A DNA stretch of 64,000 nt from Talaromyces rugulosus (taxonomy: Eukaryota > Ascomycota > Eurotiomycetes > Eurotiales > Trichocomaceae). The DNA lies in NCBI RefSeq assembly GCF_013368755.1, contig NC_049563.1:4898001-4962000 (forward strand). The letters run 5' to 3'. Within the stretch, counting starts at the first letter, position 1; the number at the start of each line of letters is the position of its first letter. Below, one piece after another: positions 45,628 through 57,800 of the stretch. Below the pieces are notes generated by a model. That model made no database searches, was not told where the DNA came from, and saw only the letters and a program-made list of their open reading frames with translations. Both the position numbers and the translations under genes were made by a program.

Positions 45628-46618
45628 TGTGAGAAGGAATGGATGGAGAGCAGGTTCAACCTGAAAAAAAATTGCAAAAAAAAAACGTTTATTGAGACTC
45701 GAAGCTTCACAAGGAGTGAATGAAGGCGAATCGAGAAAAGGAACGAAACGTGCGCGGCACAGTTGGCGATATAAAAGAGAATAGGAGACAGAGACAGAAA
45801 CGGACTAAGATCAGACACGGCAGAAGCAGAGAAAGCCGGCTCTTTTAAAAGAAAGAAGGATCATTAGGCTGGGTCAGCTCATCGGGGGCCCAGACCACAC
45901 GCTGGCCCACCATGTGGCTCGCTCGAGCAGAATTGCAAGCTATCTCAGAGGCTGACCATTGTGTTGGACGCCGAATCGGGGGTATGACATGTCGATGGCA
46001 AGCGGGAGAGGGCTTGAAGGCAAGAATGAAACAGAACATGCAGCCAGGACGACATTGGTATAGCGCCACCACCAATTGCGCCGATTCGATCCACTAAGTT
46101 TTTTTAGGCTGGCGACGTGCCTGGAATCTGGATTCATTGTATGCTTGGGTCAGGTGGGCTGCTAATTAGCGGTCAAGCCTCGAGTGCTCCAAAGAACAGG
46201 CTGGCTGGCAGACGCCGGCAGACGGAATTCTCGTAGGTGAAGTGAAGCTTTGAAGCTGGTGGTAGACAGCATGTTGTGAGAGAGAAGTTGAGTGCTGGGT
46301 CTCGCCCCCGCGTAGTAACGGGTTTAGCTCGGGTTCGCTGACGAGGTGCTGACCGCCTAGCGTTGCAACTGCGGGTTAGTCGGGACGCCTTGGCCAGGGC
46401 GCTGTGTTGGACTGTTTGTAGAAGTAAGTCCGTCAGGGTTCTTTCGGATGTGTTGGAGAGTAGGAAGTATTTGTTGATTATTCATTGACTATAAAATGAT
46501 ATTGACCGCGAGGTGGCCACGTGAGGAGACAGTGAGAGTCAAGACAGGTGTGCAGAAGTCTCGACGGAGCAGGATCAACGATGGCCAGCCTCGTAAGCAG
46601 TCTCATGACTGAGTACTC

Positions 46619-46684
46619 GTATAAACACTGTATAAATACCGTATAAACAGCGTATCAACACCGTATACACGTCGAATAAACATC
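46619..46684. repeat. 11-bp-period array, six degenerate copies
   Basis: Six consecutive 11-mers share the pattern gtataaacacc: gtataaacact, gtataaatacc, gtataaacagc, gtatcaacacc, gtatacacgtc, gaataaacatc. Each copy carries a TATA-like step, and the period is close to one DNA helical turn. Confidence 0.9.
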
Positions 46685-46779
46685 GAGGATAGATGGCACG
46701 AGTGTTTCAGCCTTAACTGGTACACGCTAACCGCATCAGAATGGCGGACGAGATGATCGGCGCTAGCAACGCCACTAGT

Positions 46780-46801
46780 GATATCGATATCGATATCGAT
46801 A
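46780..46801. repeat. GATATC hexanucleotide run
   Basis: About three and a half copies of the 6-bp unit gatatc, a self-complementary sequence, within the GH128 upstream region. Confidence 0.9.
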
Positions 46802-47410
46802 CTAGATATAATGTAAATATAATGCCGATTAAATCTAGATCTAGGGACGACTCGGGTTGTGCTGTGTTGAAAAGGGCGCACATTATTTATCGCATGGCCT
46901 CCGTTGGTGTCTGTTGACCAACGCATCGACAGGCAGTAACTAGCATCCTTGATTAGATCTAGCTCTCCTAACTACATGTATTAGTCTATCGAATGTAAAT
47001 TGCATCCTGTCCAGGTGAAGAGAGCTACACTAGAAGATGCAGCCTCTCGTATGTAATTGCGTCACCGGTCACCGTAACTGGCATTCATCTCGATCATCGC
47101 TTTACCCTCAAGAAGTAACAACCACTTTCCATATAAAAATCACTTCATGTCGTTCCGTAAACAAGCAATATTCTTAATTAAACAGCCATTTCTGGTAGTT
47201 GCAAGAGCCAAGTTTCCTGGCAGCGGCCGACCAGCGACCCCTCCGGGTCTGTGACGACATTGACGACGGCCAGAGCACAATGATTGGATGTTTCCTGGAC
47301 GACTGACGACAATCTCTCGTTATTCTGGGTCAATCCTATTGTTGTTTTTCTTTGTTCGGTCTATTTTTAGAGACAGAACGGAATTCGGGCCTGTGGATTG
47401 GCGTTCAGCT

Positions 47411-47630
47411 GCTACTTTCCCTATTCTGGCAGCTGTCAAAGATCGGGCTGGCTGTTTTCGATTGGCTCTCGGCAGCTGTCAGGCGGGTCTCTTTTTGCTA
47501 CTTTCCCTTTCTGGGACTCCTTCTATTGCTACTTTCCCTGTTTTGGACTCTCTCTGTTGCTACTTTTCCTATTCGGGGCACATTCGAAGAGCTACTTTCC
47601 CTGTTTGGGCAGCTGTCGAGAGCTCGAGGG
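47411..47630. repeat. 31-bp-period repeat with gctactttccct core
   Basis: The core gctactttccct (one copy gctacttttcct) starts at 47411, 47497, 47528, 47559 and 47591, followed by a g/t-rich ggg box. The last four are 31-32 bp apart. A second shared element, ggcagctgtc, recurs beside the first and last copies and at 47471. The region is strongly pyrimidine-biased. Confidence 0.85.
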
Positions 47631-47770
47631 CTCCACCGCCGACATAAATAGAGCTCTCTTGCCCTCTGCTGGAGCTCTCCATCCCTCTTCTTCCATCTCT
47701 CCTTCTCTTCTTCTCCCTCCAGCACTTCCTTTTCTATTATTCCTTTCTATTATTCCTTTCTATTATTCCT

Positions 47771-48012
47771 TTCTATTCTTCCTTCTATTCTTCCTTCTAT
47801 TCTTCCTTCTATTCTTCCTTCTATTCTTCCTTCTATTCTTCCTTCTATTCTTCCTTCTATTCTTCCTTCTATTCTTCCTTCTATTCTTCCTTCTATTCTT
47901 CCTTCTATTCTTCCTTCTATTCTTCCTTCTATTCTTCCTTCTATTCTTCCTTCTATTCTTCCTTCTATTCTTCCTTCTATTCTTCCTTCTATTCTTCCTT
48001 CTATTCTTCCTT
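47771..48012. repeat. 12-bp pyrimidine minisatellite, about 20 copies
   Basis: The unit ttctattcttcc repeats with a perfect period of 12 for some 240 bp, with decayed units on both sides. The long frame through it, encoding a Leu/Phe tetrapeptide repeat, exists only because the strand lacks purines to make stops. Confidence 0.97.
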
Positions 48013-49690
48013 CTATCTTCCTTCTATCTTCCTTCTATCTTCCTTTCTATTCTTATCCTTGGCCTCTCTATCTTTATCTGCTTTTCTTTTTATCTGCCTC
48101 GTATTCTTATGCTGTCCTCTCTGCCTTCCTCTCTGGGCTCCCGCCTGATCGTCTGCCGTTTTCTGTTTTACTGCTTTTCTGCTTTTCTGTTTTTCTGCTC
48201 AAGTATTTCTCCCCTGCTGCGTTCCGTCTACACCCTTCCTGCCCTCTGTTTTGATTTTTTGCTTTCTGTTTTGCTTTCTGTCTTGCGTTCCATCTTCTCC
48301 TCTGCCCTTCCCCAGTTTTGTTTTTGTTTTTGCGTTTGCTTTTTCTTCTGCCCTGCTTTCTTGCCATTCTTACCCTATGCGTGCCCGTGCCCTTCTTCTC
48401 CCTATGCGTTGATTTTTTGTTTCTTGCGTTCCTTGAGTTTCCCGTTCCCTCTCCTCCCTTTCCCCTGGTTTCTTGTTTTTTGACCTTTTCTGCTTCTTCC
48501 CTATGCGTTTCCCTGCCCTGTGCTTTCTTGCCCTATGCGTCCCTATGCGTTCCATCTTTCCATCTTTGCCTTTTTGTGTTTTTCGTTTTTGCTTTCCACC
48601 CTATGCGTCTTCCGTCTTCCGTCTTCCTGCTGTTCTGCCTTTCCTTTTTGTTTCTTGCGTTCTTGCTTTCTGTTTTCCTGCGTTGCTGCGTTCTTGTTTA
48701 TCTGCGTTGCTGCGTTCTTGTTTTCCTGCTTTCCGTTTCGTTTTCTGCTGCTTCTCCTTTCTGCTCTGATTCACCCAAGTTTGACTCTTTCTTTTGTTTT
48801 CCTAACCCATTCCAGTGTTTCCCGGCTTCCTTCCACTCTTCAGTGCTCCAACTATCAACTGCTTGACTACCAGGTGAGTTGCTGCGCGACCCTCACTCAG
48901 CTCTTTGTAGCCCTTGTCCTTTCCCATGTCCCTATATACCCCCCAAGAGTAGCCATTCGGCGAAATTGCGCTGGTCGTGGTTTGTGCCAATTCCAAACAT
49001 TGCGTCCTTCAGTGGACCTCTCGGTGCTCATGCAGCAGGTTTTCGTTTCTTTTTTGATTCGGTCTTTTGATCACGGAAATTTGCTGATAGTAGGTGTGGT
49101 GGTGTCTAGACTTCGATTCCAATTACGATTATCAATAGACCGACTCCTTCGACAAGACGACTTTGCAAATGCTTTCCCTATCGACTTCAATCGACCTACC
49201 CAACGACATAGTAAGTCCTGATGTTAACCTTGCTGCTCAAAGTACTGACAATGTATAGCACCCGACGATCTTTCCTTTGTCTCTTCTCTTTTTTTTTCTC
49301 TTTCTTTTGTTTTGTTTTTGATTTTGATTTGTATCTTTATCACTGGCTTCATGCCTATACCCCGGGGGGTTACCCTGCGTAGCCCCCCTTTTTTTTCTTT
49401 GGTAAGACGTTCACCCTGCTTCTACTGGAAAGTAACTGACTTGTGCTCACTTTAACTCACATTGACAACACATCATTCATTTTTGTATCTTTTTTGTAAG
49501 TACCCCACTAAACTCGACCGTCCATCTCGGTACGCTAACCTCTAATCTATATCACATCCGTCCATCACCATCCCGGCCTTGTTGCTGTCAACGCATGTAA
49601 TGTAGTAGTTGATAGTAGTTGATAGTTCATGTAGTAATGCATTTCTCCTTAATACTCTTGTCATCATCTCTCATTATATATACATAGCTA
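48013..49690. other. Pyrimidine-rich probable leader or non-coding transcript region
   Basis: The plus strand is C/T-rich to about 48850. It then shows plausible splice signals: ctaccag|gtgagt at about 48871, and ATG at 49169 opening a 14-codon exon (ending SIDLPNDI) before gtaagt at 49211. LPNDI is how many F-box domains begin, but no continuing frame follows tatag (to 49260). It may be a decayed F-box gene with an intact leader, or a non-coding transcript. Further donor-like gtaagt sites occur at about 49497. Confidence 0.35.
48373..48608. repeat. Dispersed ccctatgcgt decamer, six copies
   Basis: Exact copies of ccctatgcgt begin at 48373, 48400, 48499, 48531, 48541 and 48599 inside the pyrimidine-rich tract, one pair directly adjacent. 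The decamer stands out because its purines break the C/T background. It could be a protein-binding site or the relic of an older tandem array. Confidence 0.9.
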
Positions 49691-51412
49691 CTATTTCCGG
49701 CCCTCCATGACACGCAACACATCAGCAGCAGAGTCCTTGTCCCCCTTTCTCTTCTTCGGACCACGCTTTCGTTTGCCGGCCCCTCCACGCTGCTGATCGT
49801 CAAACGTCGGCCCTTCTTCATCCTCTTCATCTTCAACCCGACTGCTGCCAAACCCATAATCAATATCAAGCGCGTCCTGCGCTTCCCGACGGCGCGCCTC
49901 TTCAAGAAACTTTTTGCGTCGCGCAAGTTTCTCCGGGTCGACATCCTCGTCACCGTCACCAGCCAGATCTTGTTCTTCTTGCGCCGAGCCCTGCCGGAGA
50001 GCTGCTGCGCGTTTCAAAGCCGCGAGAATCGTGGGATCGCTGGCCAGAGGGTTGCTGCGGTCCTCGGCCGCGGGTTCTTCTGTCTTGCCGAAATAATTGC
50101 GTGGTTTGGCTGCTTCTTCTGAAACGGGCGGTGCTTTCTCTTCTTCCTTGGTTCGCAGTTTGCGGTCATCGGCCAACTCGCCCTCCTCATCCTCTTCATC
50201 AGACGAATCTGCCTCGTCTAGATCGGCGAGTGGGTTGTATTCGGTCCCCACTCCGGCGAAAATATCCTCGTCTTCTGACTGCGCCGCCGCAGCTGCGGCT
50301 TCAGCGGCAATCTTTGCAGCAACTTCAGCAGGCACTTCCATACCCAAAGGCGCGGCTTTTTGATCGGGAAGCAACAGCCCATTGCCATCCGTCGTGGGAG
50401 GCTGAGGAGGGAGTTCTTTGTCGAGCCATCGGACTTTTCGTTTTGTCTTGCCCTCGGCATCTGTAATAGTGAGGATCTCCTTACGCCGGCCGGTGCTCGG
50501 GTCTGTTTCAATCCATCGTTTCTTTTCTGGTTTTCCGTCGTGGATTTTCTTAAACTTTGAGCCGAGAGCAGGTTCAACAGGAGCGGAAGTCGCTTGAGAG
50601 TTTTCTGCTGCCGCCGCTCGACTGGCTTTTAACTGGCGTAATATTTCATCTCGCGACATCTTGCCCGGCGGAGCAGCGAGGTTTCCTTTCTTGACTCTTT
50701 TCTCCTTCGGGGCAGGTTGTGGTGCATCTGCGTTTTCTTCCAGGACACGATCCAGCTCATCATCAACATCTTCAGCTGTAACCTGCTGTTCACTCTCTTT
50801 TTCTTTTTCCTCCTCCTCCTCTTCCTTAGAAACGTCTTCTCCACCTTTGACCCTTTTGAGAAGATCCCAATCCAACCCTTTGACCAAATGTGTACTTTGC
50901 AAATCCCCACCAACCCCAAGATCTTTTCTCAGTTTGTCGAATGTGGCCTGATCAATCTGTCCCAATTTGACCATGTCTTCTAGCGCCTTGAGTCGCTGCG
51001 CAAGTCCTTCTTTTTCTCCTCCTCCTCCTCCTCCTCCTCCTCCTTCTTCGCCGTTGTTATTATCTGTTTCGTCTTGTTGTCGCCGCAACGCCGTGCGATC
51101 CTGATACCCGCTCGCCAATCTGGTCCCCTTGGGCGCTGCTGACGATTTGAACCGTTTCGTTGGTGGTTGTTGTCCTCCTCCTGACTCGCGTCGCTGCTCG
51201 GCGAGTTGACGCGCAAAATCAACCCCTCCGCCTTTTCGTACATTACGTGGTGTCATGGGGATTCCAGAGCGCATGCGTGAGCCGAGGGTTGAAGGCGTAG
51301 TAGCATTTTGCGTACTAGCAGCATTCGGTTCTGAAGATTTGGAGTCGTTGTTGGCGTCTGCTCTTTTCCCTGGTTTGTCGAGCACCAGCCGGCGGAACTG
51401 GTCGTTGTTCAT
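49691..51412 (-). CDS. RED/IK-like splicing factor
   Basis: A single exon of 573 aa. The N-terminus MNNDQFRRLVLDKPGKR parallels the NEDFRKLL start of metazoan RED (IK). The conserved block GGDLQSTHLVKGLDWDLLKR matches RED's GGDMEHTHLVKGLDFALLQK. A run of nine Gly and long Glu/Lys coiled or charged stretches separate these. The middle region (KRRKEILTITDAEGKTKRKVRWLDKE in part) and the C-terminus with AKPRNYFGK, ARRKKFLEEARRREAQDALDIDYGFG and GKRKRGPKKRKG are basic and nuclear in style. RED works with Smu1 in the spliceosomal B complex. Divergence from animal RED is large outside the two blocks, so orthology is likely but not certain. Confidence 0.75.
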   Translation of the reverse strand: MNNDQFRRLVLDKPGKRADANNDSKSSEPNAASTQNATTPSTLGSRMRSGIPMTPRNVRKGGGVDFARQLAEQRRESGGGQQPPTKRFKSSAAPKGTRLASGYQDRTALRRQQDETDNNNGEEGGGGGGGGGEKEGLAQRLKALEDMVKLGQIDQATFDKLRKDLGVGGDLQSTHLVKGLDWDLLKRVKGGEDVSKEEEEEEKEKESEQQVTAEDVDDELDRVLEENADAPQPAPKEKRVKKGNLAAPPGKMSRDEILRQLKASRAAAAENSQATSAPVEPALGSKFKKIHDGKPEKKRWIETDPSTGRRKEILTITDAEGKTKRKVRWLDKELPPQPPTTDGNGLLLPDQKAAPLGMEVPAEVAAKIAAEAAAAAAQSEDEDIFAGVGTEYNPLADLDEADSSDEEDEEGELADDRKLRTKEEEKAPPVSEEAAKPRNYFGKTEEPAAEDRSNPLASDPTILAALKRAAALRQGSAQEEQDLAGDGDEDVDPEKLARRKKFLEEARRREAQDALDIDYGFGSSRVEDEEDEEGPTFDDQQRGGAGKRKRGPKKRKGDKDSAADVLRVMEGRK

Positions 51413-51881
51413 GGTCCGATTTTACCAGTGACGGAACCTGGATTTCTAGTGGGAGTATCGACACGTCTCTAGAGTACTGGGGAAATCCAAGCTGGTCTCG
51501 TTGTCGTGATCGCAGATGTGATGTCAAAAAAATGCTAAAGGCGGTTTGGCGCTAGCTAGCTATCTGTCCGTGCGCCACCAACCTTATCCGTGGCTACCTC
51601 GATAGTATCTGATATCTATACCTTGGCATCACTTTCCCTTGTTACATAGTGAGGTAGCAAGACCTATCAACGACAGACAACTTTTAGTATTTAAAACTTC
51701 GTTATGAATTCGTAGTTGATATATCTGTCTGCTCAACTGTACACGTAACAATCTTAACCCCCTTTCTTTTCCCTCCGATTATAATTTCCCTTCAAGTCAA
51801 AAGCGTAAGATCTCTAAAAACAACCAGTCACTCTTGGTAACAAAATCGAAAAAAAAGAGTATAAAACAGCACAACAAAAGA
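51413..51881. other. Intergenic region
   Basis: Promoter side of the RED-like gene and 3' flank of ubr1. No gene recognised. Confidence 0.5.
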
Positions 51882-54800
51882 TTATATAGTCTCCCAACCG
51901 CCAGTATTAATATCAGCCTCCAACTTTCGACTAATCGTCGTCGGAATCCCATGAGAAAGCCACACGTCTCGCAGCAGCTTGTCGTACCGTTTCTGATTCA
52001 GAATCAACTGCCGGCTTCGGCGCAGACCAGGGTCGACTTCGCCGTGGCGGTCTAGATACGGCGCGAAATGCCAGGATCCGTTTCCGTTGTGTAGGTATAG
52101 GACGGTGCATTTGCGGATGTTGATGAACAAGCCGATGTTTTTGCCACATCTTTTTTCTTGTGTTAGCATGAAATAAACAATGGAAGAAAAAAAAGAAGAA
52201 AGAAACTCACTTCAACATGTGCTGGTTGCAACCACCCAATCCATTGTCAATACAGCACACGGCTTGCGAGCAAAAGATGTCGCCACAAAACAGACAAATG
52301 CTCGGGTCGCTCAGCTCTTTCTTCGAGTTGGGACAGCGTTTGCGGTTGGCTTCTTCAATCAACAAATCGAAATATTTTGGTAAGCCAATCAGCTCAAAGA
52401 TGGCCGGATGAGACAGGCTAGGCCACAGTCGGTGGTCTTCCAGCTTAATTCCCGAGCGAGATGCGTTCCAGTGGAAGATCCACCCAGACAACACCCTGTA
52501 CCAAGGATTGTCACTCGCTCGCGCCGGTGAAAAGGACGCGAAAATCTGATCCAACGTGGGCAATCGGAGTACATGGGTCAACCGGTCCAACTCAGTAGTA
52601 CTTTCATCTCCTAGACCCGCACTCGGGAAGTCAACGCCATACTGGACATGAAGCAAGATCACCGTCTTTCTCAAAAACGGCAACGCGTAGCTCGAGATGA
52701 GACGTCGCAAAGCCATGACTAGTCGTGGTGTATTAGAATCTTCCCCTTCCTTCAGGAAACCGCTTATGATCGACGATCCCGCAGCACGGCCAATGGAATT
52801 TGACTTTAACTCCGATACCACTGCATCGAAGAAGTTCCTGGTAACTGCATATTGGGCCCTTGCCGAGTCGGTGTCGATTTCGTCTTCATGACGAGCCAAC
52901 TCGTCTTTGAGTACATGATTCCATAGAATAAAAGTGACTGCGACCTTGAGGATCTCCGCCACGTAACAAAGTTGCACCAGATGTGCAATCTCCATCTTGA
53001 GCACAGGTAATAGTGACAGAGAGCATTCGGCAAGGAACACAAAAGTGTCCATGCCCAGCAAGGGCTCTATGTTGCGCACGTCGTCAAGCAAGGCGGTGCC
53101 GTTGACGACGGGATGGCCCACAAAGAGCTGACAGATCTTCTGCCGATGCATCTCTTGGAACTCTTGCGTTGCGCGATTCTTTGTTGACGGGTTCGAGACT
53201 CCACCAACAGCTGCGTAGGCATATGCTGTCTCAGCAAGCACGCGAAGGTGCGTCAATGTTAGCTGGGGTATTTTATCCAAGAGTGTCGCTCCCGGATCTG
53301 ACTCAACACCACGATGCGCAATTTCCAGAGCAGAGATGCTGAATCCGAAACTTCGAATTAGAGAATCTGTATAAATAAGGTCTTCCCCATTACTAACTTC
53401 CTGTGAGTAAGGGAATTGTGACTGGATCTGGTTTTCTCGCAGTGTCTTCTTCAGCCTCCGATAGACCTGTACTAGCTCAGAAACAGGTGTCTCAGCAGTC
53501 GGAGGCGGGGGTGGAAGCGGGCTCCCTGCATTCATTTCATCAGGATTGGGGAAGATGCCTGGCATGAGCACTCGCGGCGTGGGCAGCGTCCAGAAAGCAG
53601 CCGGTACCGGTGGAGGAGGCGGTATTGACGCCCTTAACTGATCGACCTTGCTGGATAACGGGGCCACAAGAGATTTGCTGAGATACTCGCTGAACAAATC
53701 TCGATAGGCAGATAGCTGGACTTTATCGTTCTCTGTGACAACCAACGGATAGTTGGGAGGTTGCGAAAGTGTGGACTTTAAATCTTCAAGAATAAATTGA
53801 TCAAAGGAGCGCTGCGTACTGAGCACGCCGGGGTATGACTCTTCCTTGCCTTTCCAGATAATCGGTAAAAATGCATTTCCTAGAGCCTTGCAAAGGGGGC
53901 AGACAAATTCCTTCAGCCCCAAATTCTCTGGATGATTCCGTGCAACTTGTTGCGAGTGGCGTCTCTGTGTAGCTGTGCAATAAACTTCAAAGCATGCATA
54001 ATGCATGATATGGCCGCAGCCAGTAGTCACCGGGCCACGAAGAGTATTCTTGGAGGAAAACCCTTTACTAAGACCAATCTTCTCACCAATCTTCTCACCA
54101 CCAGAGGAATCAAGCTTCTTGACCTCGATCCGGTTTTGTCCTGCAACACCAAATGGCCGAATAGATTCTGCAGAGCGGTCAAGGCTGGTTGGGTTTCTCA
54201 AAACCTCTCGTATCCAGTCCTTTTCGTAGATATCAGTTAGACGCAAGATGCTGCTATCCTGGACCAAGGCAAAGGTTCCAAAGAGCCTCGAGTCATTGGT
54301 CTCCTCCTGACAGAGAATACAAGTGCCACTGGGAAATTTCCAGGTCTTGCTCTCCGTCTCGCCGATTGTCTCCGATTCTGTATCACTAAAATCCTCTTCG
54401 CCCCAATCAAAAGCGCCTTGACTATTGAGGAAATTTTGCTGTTGCTGTTGAAACTGTGCCATGACACGCGCTTGCCGATCTAGAGCTTGCTTCTTTTTAA
54501 GTTCCTGTTCAGATTCGACATTTGTTGCCGGTGAATTCGTATCAAGGCGCTCATACGGAAATTTCAAACTTGCGGTAGCCGAGGTATATGATCGTGGTTG
54601 CTTGTGCCACATCATTTTGATGATATGCTTGATCTTCGCGCCACAGCTCTCAAACTCGCTCGTAACCGATATCTTTTCCAGAAGACCAACAGTGGTAAGG
54701 TTGCCACAATTTTGAGTCATTTTCGACTTTGATAGAGCCTGCCATATGAATGATTCGTACCGTTGAATTCCAGTATCATCTTCTACACTGTTGTCTTCTT

Positions 54801-57800
54801 GGGTACCGATGAGAGTTAAATGGAGCACGATATGGAGAAATGTTTCCACCCGTGTTACCGGAATTTGCGGTGTCTTGTCTTTGAAACATAGGGAATAATC
54901 GAGACAATGATGTATAATCTCTGCGAACAACGCAGTCTTGGTGAAGCCCGAAAGGGCCGAGAATGCTCCGATTGTAACAGGCCGCAGCTTGGGCTCAAAT
55001 ACAATGTCAGAAGCCTTCTTACCCGTCTTCTTCGCCATCCACGCCCGATAAATACTCTCTGCTTCGTCCCGTTGGTTCTTGTTGTAATGAGCACTAAACG
55101 GGTCGACCAAATCAATGTATTCAGGCTTGAGCTCAAACGTGCCGGTGTCGTTCAATCCCTCAGGAGGACGGAATGTGGCAACGTCTTCCAAGACGTCTTG
55201 GAACATGTCTGTTTCCAATAACTTGTCACTCAAGCGCGTTGACAAGTCAGAGAATGACAGAGGCCTGAAACAGAGCACATGGGCAATATCACGGCTGATA
55301 TTTTCGCGAGCCAGCATGGCATCATCATCGTTGGCGGTAAGTGACGTGCGATCGGTGATCAAGATAATGAGCAAGTGCACGAATTCCTCTGCTACATCGA
55401 CAATCTGAGAATCCTCATACCCAGGACGAGGCTGGTAGTTGCCATTGAACCATGCAACGATTCCAAACCGCTCAGCAATTGAGGCAAGAACCCGGCTTGA
55501 GTCACATGTCACAAGAGCGGTTTGGAGCAAGAAAATGTCCCGATAATAGGCAAAGTCACGAGAGGAGACGCCACGATATTGAGACATTTGATGTCGGAGA
55601 CTCAAACCATTGCGTACCCACATTCCTGCTTTCATCTGAGCCAGCCAAGCGCAAACACGAAGGGGATAGTCAAACATCGCGAGAAGAAGATCCTCGTTAC
55701 TCAGATGTCTGTCATGAACAGATTTCTCATTAGCCGTCTGGGCAGCATCCAGCAGAATATCACGCATTAGGTCCCCGGTCATGCTTCGGCCACATTCTAA
55801 CAACCACGAGAGAGTATAATGCAGAGCGTGGTGGAAACTGATGGAACCCTTTTCTACCACAAAGTCAACAACCCGATGCCGTTGAATCTGATCCTCGGAA
55901 GAGACTTGTGAGAGCTCAAAGTCAAAGTATGGGAGCTGCTTGAACCGAACAACATCTTTGATTTCCGCCTGGTCGAACCGCTTCCTTTCAACTCCTGTCG
56001 AGTGAACAATTGCCGAAACGGCCGCAGCTTTGATGGCGCGCATAAGATTTTCGCCATGTCCATCCAGCGGATGTCGGAATGCTTCGCAGAACTGACGACA
56101 CAGGCGATTGATCTCTCTCATCAATATTGAAGCGCTGATCCACGTATCCGTTTCGTACTCTACGTGCTCTCCGACGGCCCTCAAATTCGGACAGATTCCT
56201 TGTGGTAACTTGACGAGATCTAGGAATTGTAAAAGATATTGATCTTCTGAACGAATCCGGTTTTGTACAAATTCTGACTGAAGGAGGTAGCGTAGGTCGA
56301 GGAAGAAATGATAGAGACGGCGGTTCGTCACCGAGCCGGCATCAAAGGCTAATGTTGCAGTTGGATTGACTTCCCAAGGCTCGCCAACTTGACGGGTGGT
56401 GAGGAAGGTATAAAGAATAGCCATAACTTTGGTAAGAAAGTTATCACGATGGACAATCTCCTCTGTTATCGATGGGGTAGTGAGGAGTTGGAGTGACAAA
56501 TTCACGATTGAATGATCCGGTTCTCGGTCAGCAATCAAATATAGCTGCGCCAGCGCGGTGTACAGTGCAGAAAGGCGCAGTCCCATGATGCGTTTGAACT
56601 GGGGAACATTGACTACCGTGCTGATGTAGAGATCGCGGAGGTCTGTTCTTGCCTTCTTCCATAGTCTCAGATCAAATAGGATCATCCAGTCAAGGCGAGT
56701 GCGCTGCGTGAGGTCTTCATGCGGAGGGATATCCCCCTGGGGTTGAGCAGGTCGTGTCTGCCAGTACATCGGAGTCTTGGCGGCTGATGGCTTGACAGAG
56801 ATTGTCGGTGTTTTGGGTATATTAACATGGGCCGATTCGTGCTGGGGTGTTCTATCACCCATTTCTATATCTGTCTGAGCACCACCGCCCTGGTGAGCAG
56901 TTGGCGGAGCGGGAGGCGGAGGTGGAGGGGGCGGATGTGAATATCTTGCAAATGCAGCTGCAGTTGCTTCTAGCTCATCTTCCATATTGCTCATATCGAC
57001 ATCGTCGTCATCGTCATTGTTCTCAACCTCTTGCCTCAAACGCTCAAGGTCAATTTCCATTTCCTCGTAATCATCTTCATCATCGTCATCATCATCACGG
57101 GTGACATTTATATAATCTGCATCCGCATCCGCATCTTCCCCGTTCTCGTCTTGGTCTTCTCCGTTATCATCAATTTCGTCGTCATCGTCATCTGAGCCGA
57201 CGAATACATCTCCCTGAGGAGATAGCGTCAGAGTAATCGCCCGATATGGCTGTGCGTACTCGTGTCGTTCATGGTCATCAATGCCTTGCATTCCAATATC
57301 GGCATTGTAAGCACCGCTTCCCCGTCGCCAAGGGCGTAGAAGTTCCTCGCAAACGACATGACGGAGAATTTCGCTGTCTTCACCAAAGCTGCAGCCAGCA
57401 ATATCGGAAAGCCATTCGACAATGGTGCCGCACATCTGTTCCCTAAAAGTGTCTCTGGCGGAACGGATGGTAACAGTGACTTTGATATGTTCGATCGTTC
57501 GGGATACTTGTAGCAGCTTATTCAAATCCTTAGAATACTTGACCACGCTGCGGCCCATGTCGTTCGTCTCGTGTGCTTTTGCTTCTCCGAAACTAGCTCG
57601 CTCGCGACACGCACGTGTGACCTGATGGGAGACATCACGAATGGTGTGTTTTTCGTCATTCCACAAGGCTAGCGCGAACTCGGGTTCGTCTTCGTGCTCG
57701 TCACCTTTTCCGTACCATCCTGGGTGCAGTCGTGAGGCTTCTTCGTCATGTCGAATTCCTTGCTCGGACTTTGGTAGCCGCAGCTGCTCTGGGGAGCAAG

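Larger units (their letters stand above)
45628..47410. other. Long intergenic region with short repeat arrays
   Basis: Upstream of the GH128 gene. No gene was recognised. It contains an 11-bp-period array (46619-46684) and a GATATC-type run near 46780-46801, both listed separately. Confidence 0.5.

Noticed and set aside
45100..45723. 207-codon plus-strand frame opposite the GH128 gene
   Set aside because: Shadow of the signal-peptide-bearing, motif-supported minus-strand gene.
47398..48483. 361-codon plus-strand frame with a long Leu/Phe tetrapeptide repeat
   Set aside because: It is open only because a 12-bp pyrimidine minisatellite and C/T-rich flanks cannot form stop codons. Low-complexity product, no domain, no sensible codon use.
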